From a virus: DNA of 56,726 bases. Made by a program: the position numbers and the translations under genes. The stretch spans positions 1 through 56,726 of IMG/VR virus record IMGVR_UViG_3300032333_000153; one strand, given 5' to 3'. The notes under the pieces are model-generated. The model saw nothing but the letters and a program-made list of their open reading frames with translations. It did no database searches and had not been told where the DNA came from. This document shows, piece after piece, positions 38,743 through 46,772 of this stretch; position 1 is the stretch's first letter, and the number at the start of each line of letters is the position of its first letter.

Positions 38743-40107
38743 ATGTCTGACATGGCAAAGAAGGCCCGCGAGGCAATGAAGGGCAAGGCCCGAAAGCTCG
38801 CCGCTGAGAAGGATCAGAAGGTCGATAGCTCTGACTGGTCGCCCGCCGAGCCGCTGAACGCGGAAGTGAAGACGGGCATGCGCCCGATCTCGCGCCGGGC
38901 GTACAAGTCTGGCGGCAAGGTCGAGGGCGCGAGCGCCCCGAAGAACCTTGGTCGCACCCAGCGTAAGGCTGGCGGCAAGGCCGAAGAGAAGTCCGAGGCG
39001 GCAGAGTACGCCAAGGCGAAGATCAACCGCGACGCCAAGGCGGCCAATCAGGAGCGCGAGGGCATCAAGCACATTGGTGGCCTGAAGTCTGGCGGGCGGG
39101 CCAAGAAGCAGAACGGCGGCGAAAACAGCGCCCCGGCCTCCGGCATTCGTGGCCGCATTCGCGACATGCTGAAGAAGGTCCACCCCGGCGATGCGGCGGT
39201 CCAGCGCGAGCAGCTTCGCGATGTTGGCAGCAGCCAGACCAGCAACATCCCCGCCGAGGATCGGGCTCGCATGGAGCGGATGGCCGGCGAGTCCGGCATG
39301 AAGAAGGGCGGTCGCGCCAAGCGCAAGGATGGCGGCAAGATCGCCACGACCCTCGCCGGGCAGGAGAAGATCCAGAAGGAGCAGGCGGCTGCCTCCAAGC
39401 CGACGCGCGGAAAGGCCCAGCACTACAAGAAGGGCGGTCGCGCTGAGAAGATGGTGGGCGGCCCGATGATGGATCCGCGCATGAGCATGGTGAAGCCGAA
39501 AGCCATGGACTTTGCTGGCGCTCAGGGCACGCCCTACAAGAAGGGTGGCCGCACCAAGAAGCTCGGCGGCGGCGCTCTCATGGGCGGCGTCCTCCCTGCC
39601 ATGGCCATGGGCGAGATGGGCGGCAAGGACAAGGACGAGGGCCGCGAGGCTCGCAAGTCCGGCGGCCGCACGAAGGCCAAGGGCAAGACCAACATCAACA
39701 TCGTCATTGGCGCTGCCAAGCCGGCAATGCCTGACGCCATGGGTGCTGGCGCTCCCCCGATGCCTCCTCCGGGCGTGCCGGTTCCGCTTCCGGGTGGCGC
39801 TCCGGGTGGTGCTCCGCCTCCGATGCCCATGCCGATGCCGATGCCGGCCCCCTCGGCCCCTCCGGGCATGCCCAGCCCGATGGGTCGCAAGACCGGCGGT
39901 CGCACTGTCGCCAAGTCCTACAAGGACATGACGGCGGGCGCTGGGTCTGGCGAGGGCCGCCTCCAGAAGACCGAGATTGCCGAAGGCAAGCGCGAGGCGC
40001 GCAAGGCCGGCGGAAAAGTTTACCGCTCCTACAAGGACATGGATGCGGGCGCAGGATCAGGGCTTGGGCGCTTGGAAAAGACGGAAATCGAAGCGCGTAA
40101 GAACTGA
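38743..40107 (+). CDS. Basic KGG-repeat protein
   Basis: 454 residues from the ATG at 38743 (CGGAG upstream; a GTG at 38734 is within that site). Lys/Arg/Gly-rich with about ten short motifs of the form [KR]xGG[KR] (KSGGKVEG, KAGGKAEE, KSGGRAKK, KKGGRAKR, KKGGRAEK, KKGGRTKK, KSGGRTKA, KTGGRTVA, KAGGKVYR) and a Pro/Met-rich stretch (MPMPMPMPAPSAPPGMP). The C-terminal SYKDM(T/D)AGAGSG repeat occurs twice. It is encoded between portal/polyvalent and head genes, so it is probably a DNA-binding or internal head protein. No enzyme motif. Confidence 0.7.
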   Translation: MSDMAKKAREAMKGKARKLAAEKDQKVDSSDWSPAEPLNAEVKTGMRPISRRAYKSGGKVEGASAPKNLGRTQRKAGGKAEEKSEAAEYAKAKINRDAKAANQEREGIKHIGGLKSGGRAKKQNGGENSAPASGIRGRIRDMLKKVHPGDAAVQREQLRDVGSSQTSNIPAEDRARMERMAGESGMKKGGRAKRKDGGKIATTLAGQEKIQKEQAAASKPTRGKAQHYKKGGRAEKMVGGPMMDPRMSMVKPKAMDFAGAQGTPYKKGGRTKKLGGGALMGGVLPAMAMGEMGGKDKDEGREARKSGGRTKAKGKTNINIVIGAAKPAMPDAMGAGAPPMPPPGVPVPLPGGAPGGAPPPMPMPMPMPAPSAPPGMPSPMGRKTGGRTVAKSYKDMTAGAGSGEGRLQKTEIAEGKREARKAGGKVYRSYKDMDAGAGSGLGRLEKTEIEARKN

Positions 40108-40111
40108 TGAA

Positions 40112-40152
40112 AAGGGGCGGCTGGTTCGGTACTTAGCCGCCCCTTAACTTTT
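40112..40152 (+). terminator. Intrinsic terminator after the KGG-repeat gene
   Basis: AAGGGGCGGCT, 12-nt loop, AGCCGCCCCTT, then AACTTTT. An 11-bp perfect GC-rich stem (40112-40122 with 40135-40145) followed by a short T-run. Ends the terminase-portal transcript or weakens it before the head genes. Confidence 0.75.
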
Positions 40153-40166
40153 GAAGGGGATCCGCT

Positions 40167-40385
40167 ATGGCGCAGACGTTCAGCGCGTACTTCGCGCATG
40201 AATTGCAAAAAATCATCGAACAAGAGATCAAAGAGAGGACAGAAAGTCTCGGAACGGGCATGGGAGTGGTTGATTTTGTCGATTACAAGCACAAAGTTGG
40301 GGTCATTACTGGCCTCCGTCTAGTAAAGGACGAACTTTTCAGCTTGGCTGAAGAAAGCTGCAACCGAAAAGAGTTCGGTCGGTAG
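40167..40385 (+). CDS. Small protein of unknown function
   Basis: 72 residues with AAGGGG upstream. Helical start (FSAYFAHELQKIIEQEIKER), then a small hydrophobic beta part (GMGVVDFVDYKHKVGVITGL) and a helix. Similar short proteins precede the GroES-like gene in other phages, as I recall, but no function is known. Confidence 0.65.
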   Translation: MAQTFSAYFAHELQKIIEQEIKERTESLGTGMGVVDFVDYKHKVGVITGLRLVKDELFSLAEESCNRKEFGR

Positions 40386-40402
40386 CAATAAAGGGAGACA
40401 AA

Positions 40403-40795
40403 ATGTCTAACATCGCGATGTTGCACGAGAAGGATCCAAAGGAAGTCCTTCTGGAGCAGGTTGGGGACATCTCCAAGATTGAAGTCTTCAACATGCAGGT
40501 GCTTGTGGCGGTCTACATCCGCCCCGAGAAGACCAAGAGCGGCCTCTTTCTGTCCGATAAGGCTCGTGACGAGGACCGTTACCAGTCAAAAGTGGGCCTC
40601 ATCATCAAAAAGGGGCCGACTGCGTTCGTCGATAAGGACGGGGAATGGTTCTCCGGCCTCGACATCAAGGAAGGCGACTGGATTGTGTTCCGCCCGTCTG
40701 ACGGTTGGAACGTCACGGTGAACGGCACGCTCTGCCGGATGCTCGATGACATGTCCGTGCGCGCTCGTATTGAGCACCCCGATCAGGTTTGGTGA
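40403..40795 (+). CDS. GroES-like co-chaperonin
   Basis: 130 residues. The GroES fold is suggested by VLVAVYIRPEKTKSGLFLSD, in which PEKTKSGLFLS (41-51) occupies the place of the mobile loop, followed by KVGLIIKKGPTAFVDKDGEW, GLDIKEGDWIVFRPSDG and a last strand VNGTLCRMLDDMSVRARI. Phage versions such as T4 gp31 partner with host GroEL to fold the capsid protein. Its place just before the scaffold and capsid genes supports that. It starts 17 nt after the preceding gene. Confidence 0.75.
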   Translation: MSNIAMLHEKDPKEVLLEQVGDISKIEVFNMQVLVAVYIRPEKTKSGLFLSDKARDEDRYQSKVGLIIKKGPTAFVDKDGEWFSGLDIKEGDWIVFRPSDGWNVTVNGTLCRMLDDMSVRARIEHPDQVW

Positions 40796-40802
40796 GGAAA
40801 AC

Positions 40803-41690
40803 ATGTCCAACAACGACGAAAAGCTCGAAGTTGAGATTGAAGACAGCGTCCCCGAGGTCGAAAAGACCGAAAAAGAGGTCGAAGTCGAGGCAAAACAGGA
40901 ACTTGAGCCCGATGATGGGATCAAAGACCTCAAAATGCGCCTCGAACAGGAGCGAATGGCCCGTGCGGAGGCCGAAAAGCAGGCTCAGGCGGCCCGTGAG
41001 CAGGCTTATTACGCCAGCAACGAGGTGCATGACACCAATTTGCAGCTCGTAAAGAACGCTATCGAAACTGTGAAGGGCAATAACGAGGTTCTGAAGCGCG
41101 CTTATAGCGAGGCGCTGTCTGTTGGCGACTACAGCAAAACCGCCGAGATCCAAGAGGCGCTTTCGCTCAATGCTGCGCGCCTCATGGAGCTGGAGAGGGG
41201 CCGCTCGGCCATGGAGCAGGCTCCCAAGCCGCAGCGTCCAGAGCCGGTCAACCCCGTCGAGGCGCTGGCAAACCAGCTTTCGCCTCGTTCGGCTGATTGG
41301 ATCCGCAAGAACCCTCAGTGCGTCACCGATCAGCGCATGTACCAGAAGATGGTGGCGGCTCACAATCTGGCCCTCGCGGACGGAATGCAGCCGGACACCG
41401 ACGACTACTTCGGCTTCATCGAAGATACGCTGAAGATCAATCGTCGTGCGCCCGCTGCCAAGCAGGAGGTCGAGGCCGATGACGACGCCTCGTCGTCTGC
41501 CGCCAAGGTGGTTCAGCGCCGCTCGGCTCCGCCGGCTGCGCCCGTCACTCGGGCAGGCAACGCCAGCGGCCAGCGCCCCGGAACGGTGCGCCTGACCCGC
41601 ATGGAGGCGGAGACGGCCCGCGATCTCGGCATGACTGAAGAAGAATACGCCCGCAACAAGATGCTGCTTCAGAAGGAAGGGCGTCTCTAA
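40803..41690 (+). CDS. Scaffolding protein
   Basis: 295 residues from the ATG at 40803. Very acidic N-terminus (EKLEVEIEDSVPEVEKTEKE), a long coiled coil (MRLEQERMARAEAEKQAQAA) and a basic C-terminus (RLTRMEAETARDLGMTEEEY, LLQKEGRL), the usual layout for scaffolds whose tail binds the capsid shell. Encoded just before two head proteins. No protease domain seen, so it may be recycled rather than degraded. Confidence 0.78.
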   Translation: MSNNDEKLEVEIEDSVPEVEKTEKEVEVEAKQELEPDDGIKDLKMRLEQERMARAEAEKQAQAAREQAYYASNEVHDTNLQLVKNAIETVKGNNEVLKRAYSEALSVGDYSKTAEIQEALSLNAARLMELERGRSAMEQAPKPQRPEPVNPVEALANQLSPRSADWIRKNPQCVTDQRMYQKMVAAHNLALADGMQPDTDDYFGFIEDTLKINRRAPAAKQEVEADDDASSSAAKVVQRRSAPPAAPVTRAGNASGQRPGTVRLTRMEAETARDLGMTEEEYARNKMLLQKEGRL

Positions 41691-41705
41691 GGCTTGGAGA
41701 TTACA

Positions 41706-42266
41706 ATGGCTCGCGTTAGCAAGTTTCAGGAAGCGGCGGCCTCCGCCGATGCAGCTCCGGAGCGCCCGCCGCTCCGCACCAGCCCCAAGGCGGAGGATCC
41801 GCGCGAGCGCGCCAGAAAGCGCGCTGAGGAGATCCGCGAGCATCTTGGCGGCCTCGATGAGGGCACGGACGAGTTCTACATCCCGGCCAGCATTGTGCCG
41901 GATGGTTGGACCTATGAGTGGAAGCGCTACACGATCTTCAATCAGGAGGATCCTGCTTACACCGTCCAGTTGAGGCGCGAGGGCTGGGATCCTGTCCCGG
42001 TTGATCGCTGCGCTCGCCACCGGGCAATGATGCCCGAGAATTGGTCCAAGGGCACGATTGAGCGCAAGGGGATGGTGCTGATGGAGCGCCCGTCCGAGAT
42101 CTCGGCGGAAGTTCGCCGCATGGATCTTCTGCGCGCCCGCCAGCAAGTTCGGGTGAAGGAGCAGCAGCTTGCCGCCACTCCGGACGGGACGATGACCCGC
42201 GATGACTCGCGGGTGGCCCCGAAGATCAGCAAGTCCTTCGAGGCGATCCCAATCCCCAAGGACTGA
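41706..42266 (+). CDS. Conserved phage head-cluster protein of unknown function
   Basis: 186 residues from the ATG at 41706 (TTGGAG upstream). Disordered basic start, then FYIPASIVPDGWTYEWKRYT, QLRREGWDPVPVDRCARHRA, GMVLMERPSEISAEVRRMDL. I recognise the DGWTYEWKR and GWDPVP parts from many podovirus head clusters, always uncharacterised. It lies after the scaffold and ends at a terminator. Confidence 0.75.
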   Translation: MARVSKFQEAAASADAAPERPPLRTSPKAEDPRERARKRAEEIREHLGGLDEGTDEFYIPASIVPDGWTYEWKRYTIFNQEDPAYTVQLRREGWDPVPVDRCARHRAMMPENWSKGTIERKGMVLMERPSEISAEVRRMDLLRARQQVRVKEQQLAATPDGTMTRDDSRVAPKISKSFEAIPIPKD

Positions 42267-42281
42267 TTGGTGACAGCAAGT

Positions 42282-42308
42282 AGAGCCGCCTCCGGGCGGC
42301 TCTTTACT
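42282..42308 (+). terminator. Intrinsic terminator before the capsid genes
   Basis: AGAGCCGCC, TCCG loop, GGCGGCTCT, then TTACTTT. Perfect 9-bp stem with a T-rich end. The T-run overlaps the -35 of the following promoter. Confidence 0.75.
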
Positions 42309-42330
42309 TTCCGGTAACGAAGAGTATTAT
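42303..42330 (+). promoter_or_regulatory. Candidate promoter for the capsid transcript
   Basis: TTTACT, 16-nt spacer, TATTAT, directly behind a terminator and 122 nt ahead of the head-protein gene. The intervening leader (42331-42452) has no gene; it ends with AAGAAGGAGG. Placement suggests separate, high transcription of capsid genes. Confidence 0.5.
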
Positions 42331-42452
42331 GCTCAGTCTTATGGGCGCTTTGCGCTCATGTCTCCCCCCGGCGTGGGAGAAAAGCCTGTCCTTGCTTCCC
42401 TAGCCTCCCCGGTGCGAGGTGACGGAGCTTCCCGTAAGAAGGAGGAACCGTC

Positions 42453-43046
42453 ATGGCGAATACCAATGCGCCCTTCGGTTTCCAGCAGTATAGCGGTACT
42501 GGCTCTGCCCCGACCTACGAGCAGGTCGCGGTAGTCATTGCCTATGACTCCCCTGCGATTTACAACGGCGACCCCGTTGAGAACGACGCCAACGGCCTCG
42601 TCATCCGCCCTCTGGACAACACGGTTCCGGCCTCCGGCATCGCTGGCGTGTTCGTGGGTTGCAAATACCTCTCGGTCTCGCAGAAGCGTACCGTGTGGTC
42701 GAACTATTGGCCCGGTCCGGGCGACGTTGCCTCCACCCAGACGGTTGAGGGCTACATCATCAACGACCCGAACGCGAAGTTCGTGGTTCAGACCGGCGCT
42801 ACTGGCGCGACCCAGACCACGGTGAACCTGAACGTCACGTTCGTTCTCGGCGCTGGCAACGCGGCGAATGGCCTCTCCACGGCCACTGTCGATGTCGCTA
42901 CCGCCGCCGTTACGGCGACGTTCCCCTTCCGCGTGATTGGTCTTGTTGAGAATCCGCCGGGCGCTCCGGGCACGGAGGCTGGCGCTTACAATCGCGTGAT
43001 TGTGGCGTTCAACAACGTGGCCACCAAGTCCCTGACGGGCATCTAA
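42453..43046 (+). CDS. Head / decoration protein
   Basis: 197 residues, AAGGAGGAA upstream of the ATG. Beta-rich and Thr/Ala/Val-rich, with FGFQQYSGTGSAPTYEQVAV, IAGVFVGCKYLSVSQKRTVW and FPFRVIGLVENPPGAPG. This pattern belongs to a protein found just before the major capsid gene in many podoviruses. It is probably a decoration or accessory capsid protein. It ends 15 nt before the capsid ATG. Confidence 0.75.
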   Translation: MANTNAPFGFQQYSGTGSAPTYEQVAVVIAYDSPAIYNGDPVENDANGLVIRPLDNTVPASGIAGVFVGCKYLSVSQKRTVWSNYWPGPGDVASTQTVEGYIINDPNAKFVVQTGATGATQTTVNLNVTFVLGAGNAANGLSTATVDVATAAVTATFPFRVIGLVENPPGAPGTEAGAYNRVIVAFNNVATKSLTGI

Positions 43047-43061
43047 GAGGAGTAAGGACCA

Positions 43062-43967
43062 ATGGCTGTCAATCTTTCGGCTATTAAAGACCTTCTCCTC
43101 CCCGGCCTCCGTGGAATTGAAGGCAAGTACGAGCAGATCCCGTCGCAGTACGACAAGATCTTCACGAAGCACAACTCGAAGATGGCTCTGGAGCGCACCG
43201 CTGAGATGCGTTTCCTCGGCTACGCTCAGTTGAAGACGGAAGGCGGTCAGACGGCGTTCGATAACAACGCCGGCGAGCGCTACGTCTACAACCAAGAGCA
43301 CGTCGAGATCGGCCTTGGCTACGCGATCACTCGCAAGGCCATCGACGACAACCTCTACAAGAGCCAGTTTGCTCCGTCGAACCTCGGCCTGATCGAGTCT
43401 TTCGCTCAGACCAAGGAAATCTACGGCGCGAACGTGCTGAACACCGCGACGAGCTATAATGCGTCGGTCGGCGGTGACGGCGTCGCTCTTGTGTCGGGTT
43501 CTCACCCGATTGATGGCGGCACGATTTCCAACTACGCCACCAACGATCTTAACGAAGCCACGCTGCTGAATGGCATGATCGCCATCCGCACGAACTTCAG
43601 AGATCAGGCTGGCCTGAAGGTCTTCGCGCGTGGTCGTCGTCTGATCGTCCCGCCGCAGCTCGAGCCGGTTGCGATCCGTCTGACGAAGACGGAACTGCGT
43701 CCCGGCACTGCCGACAACGATGTGAACGCTATCATGATGACTTCGGGCGGCCTGCCCGAGGGCTACATGGTCAACGATTACCTCACGTCGGCTCGTGCGT
43801 GGTTCCTGCTGACCAACATCGACGGCCTCTCCTACATGGAGCGCGTCGGCTTCGAGACCGATATGCAGGTCGATTTCGTAACAGACAACCTTCTCGTGAA
43901 GGGTTACGAGCGTTACAGCTTCGGTTACTACAACTGGCGTTCGATCTGGGGCTCGCTCCCGACCTGA
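43062..43967 (+). CDS. Major capsid protein (Mu gpT-like)
   Basis: 301 residues with AGAGGAGTAAGG upstream. The HK97-fold capsid family related to Mu gpT is suggested by MALERTAEMRFLGYAQLKTE, NQEHVEIGLGYAITRKAIDD, LKVFARGRRLIVPPQLEPVA and an end SFGYYNWRSIWGSLPT. It forms the icosahedral shell. The strongest terminator in the window follows. Assignment rests on the neighbours (scaffold, decoration, portal) as well as the motif pattern. Confidence 0.85.
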   Translation: MAVNLSAIKDLLLPGLRGIEGKYEQIPSQYDKIFTKHNSKMALERTAEMRFLGYAQLKTEGGQTAFDNNAGERYVYNQEHVEIGLGYAITRKAIDDNLYKSQFAPSNLGLIESFAQTKEIYGANVLNTATSYNASVGGDGVALVSGSHPIDGGTISNYATNDLNEATLLNGMIAIRTNFRDQAGLKVFARGRRLIVPPQLEPVAIRLTKTELRPGTADNDVNAIMMTSGGLPEGYMVNDYLTSARAWFLLTNIDGLSYMERVGFETDMQVDFVTDNLLVKGYERYSFGYYNWRSIWGSLPT

Positions 43968-43974
43968 TGCTACG

Positions 43975-44001
43975 AGGCGGGGCAAAAGCCCCGCCTTTTT
44001 C
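43975..44001 (+). terminator. Intrinsic terminator after the major capsid gene
   Basis: AGGCGGGGC, AAAA loop, GCCCCGCCT, then TTTTCT. Perfect 9-bp stem, tetraloop and T-run, 8 nt past the stop. Confidence 0.9.
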
Positions 44002-44076
44002 TAGGCGTTTGATCGCGTTGACCGGCCTAGCGGACGCTGCACAGACAACGCGATTTATCTCGTGCAGGAGGTAAGA

Positions 44077-44529
44077 ATGGGTTCCACTACTTTCACCGGG
44101 CCGATCAAGGCTGGTGACGTTCTTGACACGACCGGCACCACGCCGGGCACCATCCGGAACGTCGGCTTTGTCGCCATGGCGCAGACTGCGCCGATCACGC
44201 AGGCTGGCTCCGCTACGGCGTATGCCACGCCCATCGTCATTCCGGCCTACAGCCACATCCTCAACATCCAGTTTCTGACGACGACTGGCTGGGATGGTGC
44301 TGCTTCCACGATCAGCGTCGGCACAAGCGCCACCTCGAATGAGCTTGTTGTCGGGCAGAGCCTTGCCACCATCGGTCAGGCGTCGGCTGGTCCGGGCACT
44401 AGCGCAACTCGCACGGCGCTGTGGTCCAACGTCGGCGCGACCGATGTCGTCATTTACGTCCTGTCGGCAAACACTGGCGCTGGTGTTGGCGATCTGGTTG
44501 TTCGCTATCTTCAGGCTGAGAACGCCTAA
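44077..44529 (+). CDS. Small virion protein of unknown function
   Basis: 150 residues from the ATG at 44077, with AGGAGGT 3 nt upstream, a near-perfect ribosome site. Thr/Ala-rich beta protein (TFTGPIKAGDVLDTTGTTPG, SHILNIQFLTTTGWDGAAST, DVVIYVLSANTGAGVGDLVV). Likely a decoration or head-surface protein by position. Confidence 0.7.
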   Translation: MGSTTFTGPIKAGDVLDTTGTTPGTIRNVGFVAMAQTAPITQAGSATAYATPIVIPAYSHILNIQFLTTTGWDGAASTISVGTSATSNELVVGQSLATIGQASAGPGTSATRTALWSNVGATDVVIYVLSANTGAGVGDLVVRYLQAENA

Positions 44530-44541
44530 TAGGAGGCTTCC

Positions 44542-44778
44542 ATGGGTGCTTACAAAGGCAAGGCTTCCACGATCAAGGAAGCTGAAGAGAAGACCAACGG
44601 CTTCAAGAAGGGCGGCATGGCCGCCAAGAAGATGGCCGGCGGCTACGCGAAGGGCGGCTCGTCCAAGAAGGTCATGTCCTCTGCTGAGAGCTGCGAGCGT
44701 CCCGCCCGCAAGAGTGGTGGCGGCGTGTTCTCCTCGGCGGCGTCCGGCACGCCTCGCGGCAAGGCTTCCCACTACTGA
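44542..44778 (+). CDS. Small KGG-motif protein
   Basis: 78 residues, basic and Gly-rich: GFKKGGMAAKKMAGGYAKGG, ARKSGGGVFSSAASG. It repeats the [KR]xGG theme of the 454-residue protein encoded 4 kb upstream. Likely unfolded and nucleic-acid or virion associated. Confidence 0.65.
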   Translation: MGAYKGKASTIKEAEEKTNGFKKGGMAAKKMAGGYAKGGSSKKVMSSAESCERPARKSGGGVFSSAASGTPRGKASHY

Positions 44779-44809
44779 GCGTTTTCTCCCTTTCCGTTCA
44801 GTCGTGGGA

Positions 44810-44831
44810 GCGGGGGCCTTTGAGCCCCCGC
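44810..44831 (+). terminator. Hairpin terminator candidate
   Basis: GCGGGGGC, CTTTGA loop, GCCCCCGC: perfect 8-bp stem after the small KGG gene, 19 nt before the next ATG. No T-run follows. Confidence 0.5.
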
Positions 44832-44849
44832 ACTTGCATGGAGGGTACG

Positions 44850-45095
44850 ATGGCGAAGTCACCGGCATGGACCCGCTCTGAGGGCAAGAGCCCGAGCGGT
44901 GGCCTTAATGAGAAGGGCCGCGCGTCTTTGCGAGCGGCTGGCCACGACATTAAGCGCCCGCAACCTGAAGGTGGTGCGCGCAAAAAGTCATTCTGTGCTA
45001 GAATGACGGGCATGAAGCGCAAGTTGACGGGTGCCGCTGCGGCGGCGGATCCCAACAGCCGGATCAACAAAGCTCTTCGCAAGTGGGATTGCTGA
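44850..45095 (+). CDS. Small conserved protein (DUF6321-like)
   Basis: 81 residues from the ATG at 44850 (GGAGGG upstream). AWTRSEGKSPSGGLNEKGRA, then KKSFCARMTGMKRKL and DPNSRINKALRKWDC, form a pattern I recall as DUF6321, found in many phage head clusters. Basic, with Cys residues near the end. Function unknown. Confidence 0.7.
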   Translation: MAKSPAWTRSEGKSPSGGLNEKGRASLRAAGHDIKRPQPEGGARKKSFCARMTGMKRKLTGAAAAADPNSRINKALRKWDC

Positions 45096-45096
45096 C

Positions 45097-45264
45097 ATGG
45101 CCAAGCCATTCTGGGAAAAAGACGCTCCAGCAGGCGCGAAAAAGCGAAACATGAGCCGTCAGCAGGTTAAGGCGGCGAAGGCAAAAGCTCGCGCAGCGGG
45201 TCGGCCTTATCCTAATTTGATCGACAACGTGGCCGCCAGCCGCGCCAAGACGAAAGGCAAGTAA
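45097..45264 (+). CDS. Small basic protein
   Basis: 55 residues from the ATG at 45097, 1 nt after the upstream stop. Lys/Ala-rich (MAKPFWEKDAPAGAKKRNMS, QVKAAKAKARAAGRPYPNLI). DKxA-like N-terminus shared with small phage structural-cluster proteins; likely binds nucleic acid or is disordered. Confidence 0.6.
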   Translation: MAKPFWEKDAPAGAKKRNMSRQQVKAAKAKARAAGRPYPNLIDNVAASRAKTKGK

Positions 45265-45265
45265 G

Positions 45266-45586
45266 ATGTTCATTGGCACCATTACGGCTTCTGGCGCTGG
45301 GCGCAGTTCCGTTGTCGCTCCTGACCACTTCCAGACCCCGTTCAACGTCGGGATCGTGGCCAAAGTCACGGGCACAATCACTTTCAGCATCGAGTATTCG
45401 ATGGCTGATCCGATGGCGTCCGGCTACGTCGCTGGGTCTCAGACGTGGGTGGCTGCGACTGGCTTCTCGGGCATCTCGGCCACGACTGGGGGCTCGTTGA
45501 CTGTGCCTTGCCGTGCTATCAGTGTGAATGTGGCCTCTGGCGACGGCTCCGTTGTCGTTGAGCTTATTCAGGCAGGCCCTGCGTAA
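45266..45586 (+). CDS. Small beta-rich head protein
   Basis: 106 residues. TITASGAGRSSVVAPDHFQT, FNVGIVAKVTGTITFSIEYS and SVNVASGDGSVVVELIQAGP suggest a compact beta-sandwich like head-surface or tail-fibre-attachment proteins. It is encoded directly before the adaptor gene. Confidence 0.65.
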   Translation: MFIGTITASGAGRSSVVAPDHFQTPFNVGIVAKVTGTITFSIEYSMADPMASGYVAGSQTWVAATGFSGISATTGGSLTVPCRAISVNVASGDGSVVVELIQAGPA

Positions 45587-45597
45587 GGAGCGCCCCG

Positions 45598-46275
45598 ATG
45601 GCGACCAGCGGCACATACACATTCAACCCCGGCCTCGGCGAGATCGTTCTTTATGCCTATCAAAATATAGGCGTAAGGCCTGCCGCTGTTCTTCAAGAGC
45701 ACATGGAGTCCGCCCGAATGGCGGCAAACATGATGCTTGCTAGATTCTCAAATATGGGGGTGAACCTCTGGGCCGTGGATCTCATCACCACGCCGCTGGT
45801 TCAGGGCACGGCGACGTATGCTGTCGATGCGAACACGGTGATGATCCTCGACGCTTACATCGTGTCGGACAGCATCGACCGCATCATCCTGCCGATCAGC
45901 CGCACCGAGTATGCGTCTTATCCCAATAAGGCGCAGCAGGGCTTTCCGACCACGTTCTGGTTCGACCGCCTGATCTCGCCGACCGTCACGCTGTGGCCGG
46001 TCCCGGACGGATCCCAGACGAGCCTGAAATACTACCGCGTGCGCCGCTTGCAGGACAGCAACCTTCAGGGCGGCCAGCAGGTTGAGATCCCGTATCTCTG
46101 GCTTGAAGCGTTCGCAGACGGGTTGTCGTATCGTCTGGCCCGGATCTGGTCTCCCCAGATGGCCCCGGCGCTGAAGGCGCAGGCGGATGAGAGCTATGAG
46201 ATCGCGGCAGCTCAGGGCATTGAGCAGGCGCAGCAGTACATCTCGCCCCAGCTATCCGGTTACTGGAGGGCTTGA
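45598..46275 (+). CDS. Head-tail adaptor (P22 gp4-like)
   Basis: 225 residues. LGEIVLYAYQNIGVRPAAVL, HMESARMAANMMLARFSNMG, LVQGTATYAVDANTVMILDA and TFWFDRLISPTVTLWPVPDG match the podovirus adaptor/tail-accessory family related to P22 gp4. It would form the ring below the portal. Its stop overlaps the next gene region (CTTGATGG). Confidence 0.8.
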   Translation: MATSGTYTFNPGLGEIVLYAYQNIGVRPAAVLQEHMESARMAANMMLARFSNMGVNLWAVDLITTPLVQGTATYAVDANTVMILDAYIVSDSIDRIILPISRTEYASYPNKAQQGFPTTFWFDRLISPTVTLWPVPDGSQTSLKYYRVRRLQDSNLQGGQQVEIPYLWLEAFADGLSYRLARIWSPQMAPALKAQADESYEIAAAQGIEQAQQYISPQLSGYWRA

Positions 46276-46772
46276 TGGGCTACGCCAGCCAACAGGGTCG
46301 CGCGAGGGTCAGTGCCAAGAGCCCGAGAGCAGCCGGTCAGTGCGACCGCTGCGGGTTTCTCTACACGCACGCGAACCTGCGCTGGCAGTTTGACTGGCGC
46401 GGCGCGTCGCTCCAGAACCTTCGCCTGCTCGTGTGCAGGTCGTGCGAGGACACGGCGCAGAACCAGCTTCGCGCCATTGTGGTGCCGGCTGATCCAATGC
46501 CGATCCAGAACCCGCGTGTTCCCAACTACGCGGAGGCCGCGAGCAACACGCGCGTCACCTCCGGTCAGGACACCGTCAATCAAGCGACCGGCATCCCGGT
46601 TCCCGGTGGCAACACGCGCATCACGCAGAACGACGATACTCGCGTCACGCAGCAGACTGGCGAGCCGCCGGGTGGCCTCAATGAGCAGCCCGGCACGGAC
46701 CCGAATGTTCCCGGTCCCGTCAATCTGCCTCCCAACAACACCTCCGTTCCAGAGACAGGGCCGCTGACATGA
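46275..46772 (+). CDS. Zinc-ribbon structural-cluster protein
   Basis: 165 residues from the ATG at 46275, with GGAGGG 4 nt upstream. Residues 20-75 carry QCDRCGFLYTHANLRWQFDW, then LQNLRLLVCRSCEDTAQNQL, two CxxC pairs for zinc. A Pro/Asn/Thr-rich tail has repeats of the form NTRITQND/DTRVTQQT. The ribbon is a widespread companion of gp4-like adaptors in podoviruses; its role is not known. The HNH gene starts over its stop (ATGA). Confidence 0.75.
   Translation: MGYASQQGRARVSAKSPRAAGQCDRCGFLYTHANLRWQFDWRGASLQNLRLLVCRSCEDTAQNQLRAIVVPADPMPIQNPRVPNYAEAASNTRVTSGQDTVNQATGIPVPGGNTRITQNDDTRVTQQTGEPPGGLNEQPGTDPNVPGPVNLPPNNTSVPETGPLT

Noticed and set aside
40397-40407. GACAAAATGTC at the GroES-like start as a third operator
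   Set aside because: It is made of the spacer after GGGAG plus ATG-TCT and lies at no recognisable promoter; chance similarity is likely, so it is only mentioned in passing.
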